In this document: positions 5,738 through 5,847 of the stretch, in pieces | Numbering within the stretch: the first letter of the stretch is position 1 | Layout: the number at the start of each line of letters is the position of its first letter | DNA from: Pseudomonadota bacterium | GTDB taxonomy: Bacteria; Pseudomonadota; Alphaproteobacteria; Acetobacterales; Acetobacteraceae | Assembly (NCBI GenBank): GCA_021785335.1 | Contig: JAJYFW010000141.1 | Coordinates: forward strand, 1 to 5,847 | Direction: 5' to 3' | DNA: 5,847 nt | Program-made: the position numbers and the translations under genes | Notes under the pieces: model-generated | Told to the model about the DNA's origin: nothing | The model's database searches: none | The model's input: the letters and a program-made list of their open reading frames with translations, nothing else

Positions 5738-5847
5738 AACGCGGCGTCCTGTTCGATACCGAAACGACGGGCCTCGACCCGCTCACCGGCGACCGCGTCA
5801 TCGAGGTCGCGGGCATCGAGCTGGATGGGGACCTGCCGACCGGCAAG
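5734..5847 (+). CDS. dnaQ: DNA polymerase III epsilon subunit, N-terminal part (3' end off the window)
   Basis: This is the 3'-5' proofreading exonuclease of the replicative polymerase. Only 38 residues are visible: MKRGVLFDTETTGLDP carries the Exo I motif with catalytic D8 and E10, followed by GDRVIEVAGIEL and the PTG typical of DnaQ just before the edge. The start overlaps the coaE stop as ATGA and has a strong Shine-Dalgarno, so the two genes are translationally coupled. The remaining Exo II and III motifs and the alpha-binding C-terminus are outside the window. Another DEDDh exonuclease is possible, but the position next to coaE and the VIEVAGIEL..PTG pattern favour DnaQ. Confidence 0.92.
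   Translation, partial: MKRGVLFDTETTGLDPLTGDRVIEVAGIELDGDLPTGK

Overview
This is a 5.8 kb window of very GC-rich bacterial chromosome. It most likely comes from an alphaproteobacterium, perhaps Rhodospirillales/Acetobacteraceae. The basis is a class I (archaeal-type) lysyl-tRNA synthetase, which is common in alphaproteobacteria, the coaE-dnaQ gene pair typical of that class, and strong G/C third-position bias. The taxonomic call is an inference; no rRNA or other phylogenetic marker is present. The window looks like ordinary core chromosome: I see no mobile element, tRNA, rRNA or CRISPR array.

Layout. On the + strand, the 3' end of class I lysyl-tRNA synthetase (1-495) is followed after 12 nt by a 664-residue polytopic membrane protein of the MprF / lysylphosphatidylglycerol synthase family (508-2502). 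A perfect hairpin terminator (2535-2560) separates it from a convergent cold-shock gene (2790 to 2587, - strand). The cold-shock gene is preceded by a 202-nt AT-richer intergenic stretch (2791-2992). That stretch holds a 43-bp interrupted dyad overlapping a TTGACA -35 box, then a leader with competing hairpins. Next on the - strand is a two-gene unit: an inositol-monophosphatase-family phosphatase (5071 to 4241), then, 9 nt later, a COG1228-type metal-dependent amidohydrolase resembling prolidases (4231 to 2993). Divergent from these, across a 57-nt gap, are coaE (5129-5737) and the start of dnaQ (5734 to the right edge), overlapping by ATGA.

How the genes relate. LysRS makes Lys-tRNA(Lys), the aminoacyl donor that MprF-type enzymes use to lysylate phosphatidylglycerol, so the first two genes form a plausible functional pair. 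However, the MprF-like protein ends after roughly the first half of the usual C-terminal GNAT-like synthase domain, so it may be a flippase-only or altered protein. CoaE (last step of CoA synthesis) and DnaQ (polymerase III proofreading) are housekeeping genes that are co-transcribed without an obvious biochemical link. The phosphatase/amidohydrolase pair has no evident shared pathway.

The points most worth following up are the half-domain MprF next to class I LysRS and the dyad plus alternative RNA structures upstream of the cold-shock gene. I did not find convincing evidence of a wholly new system.
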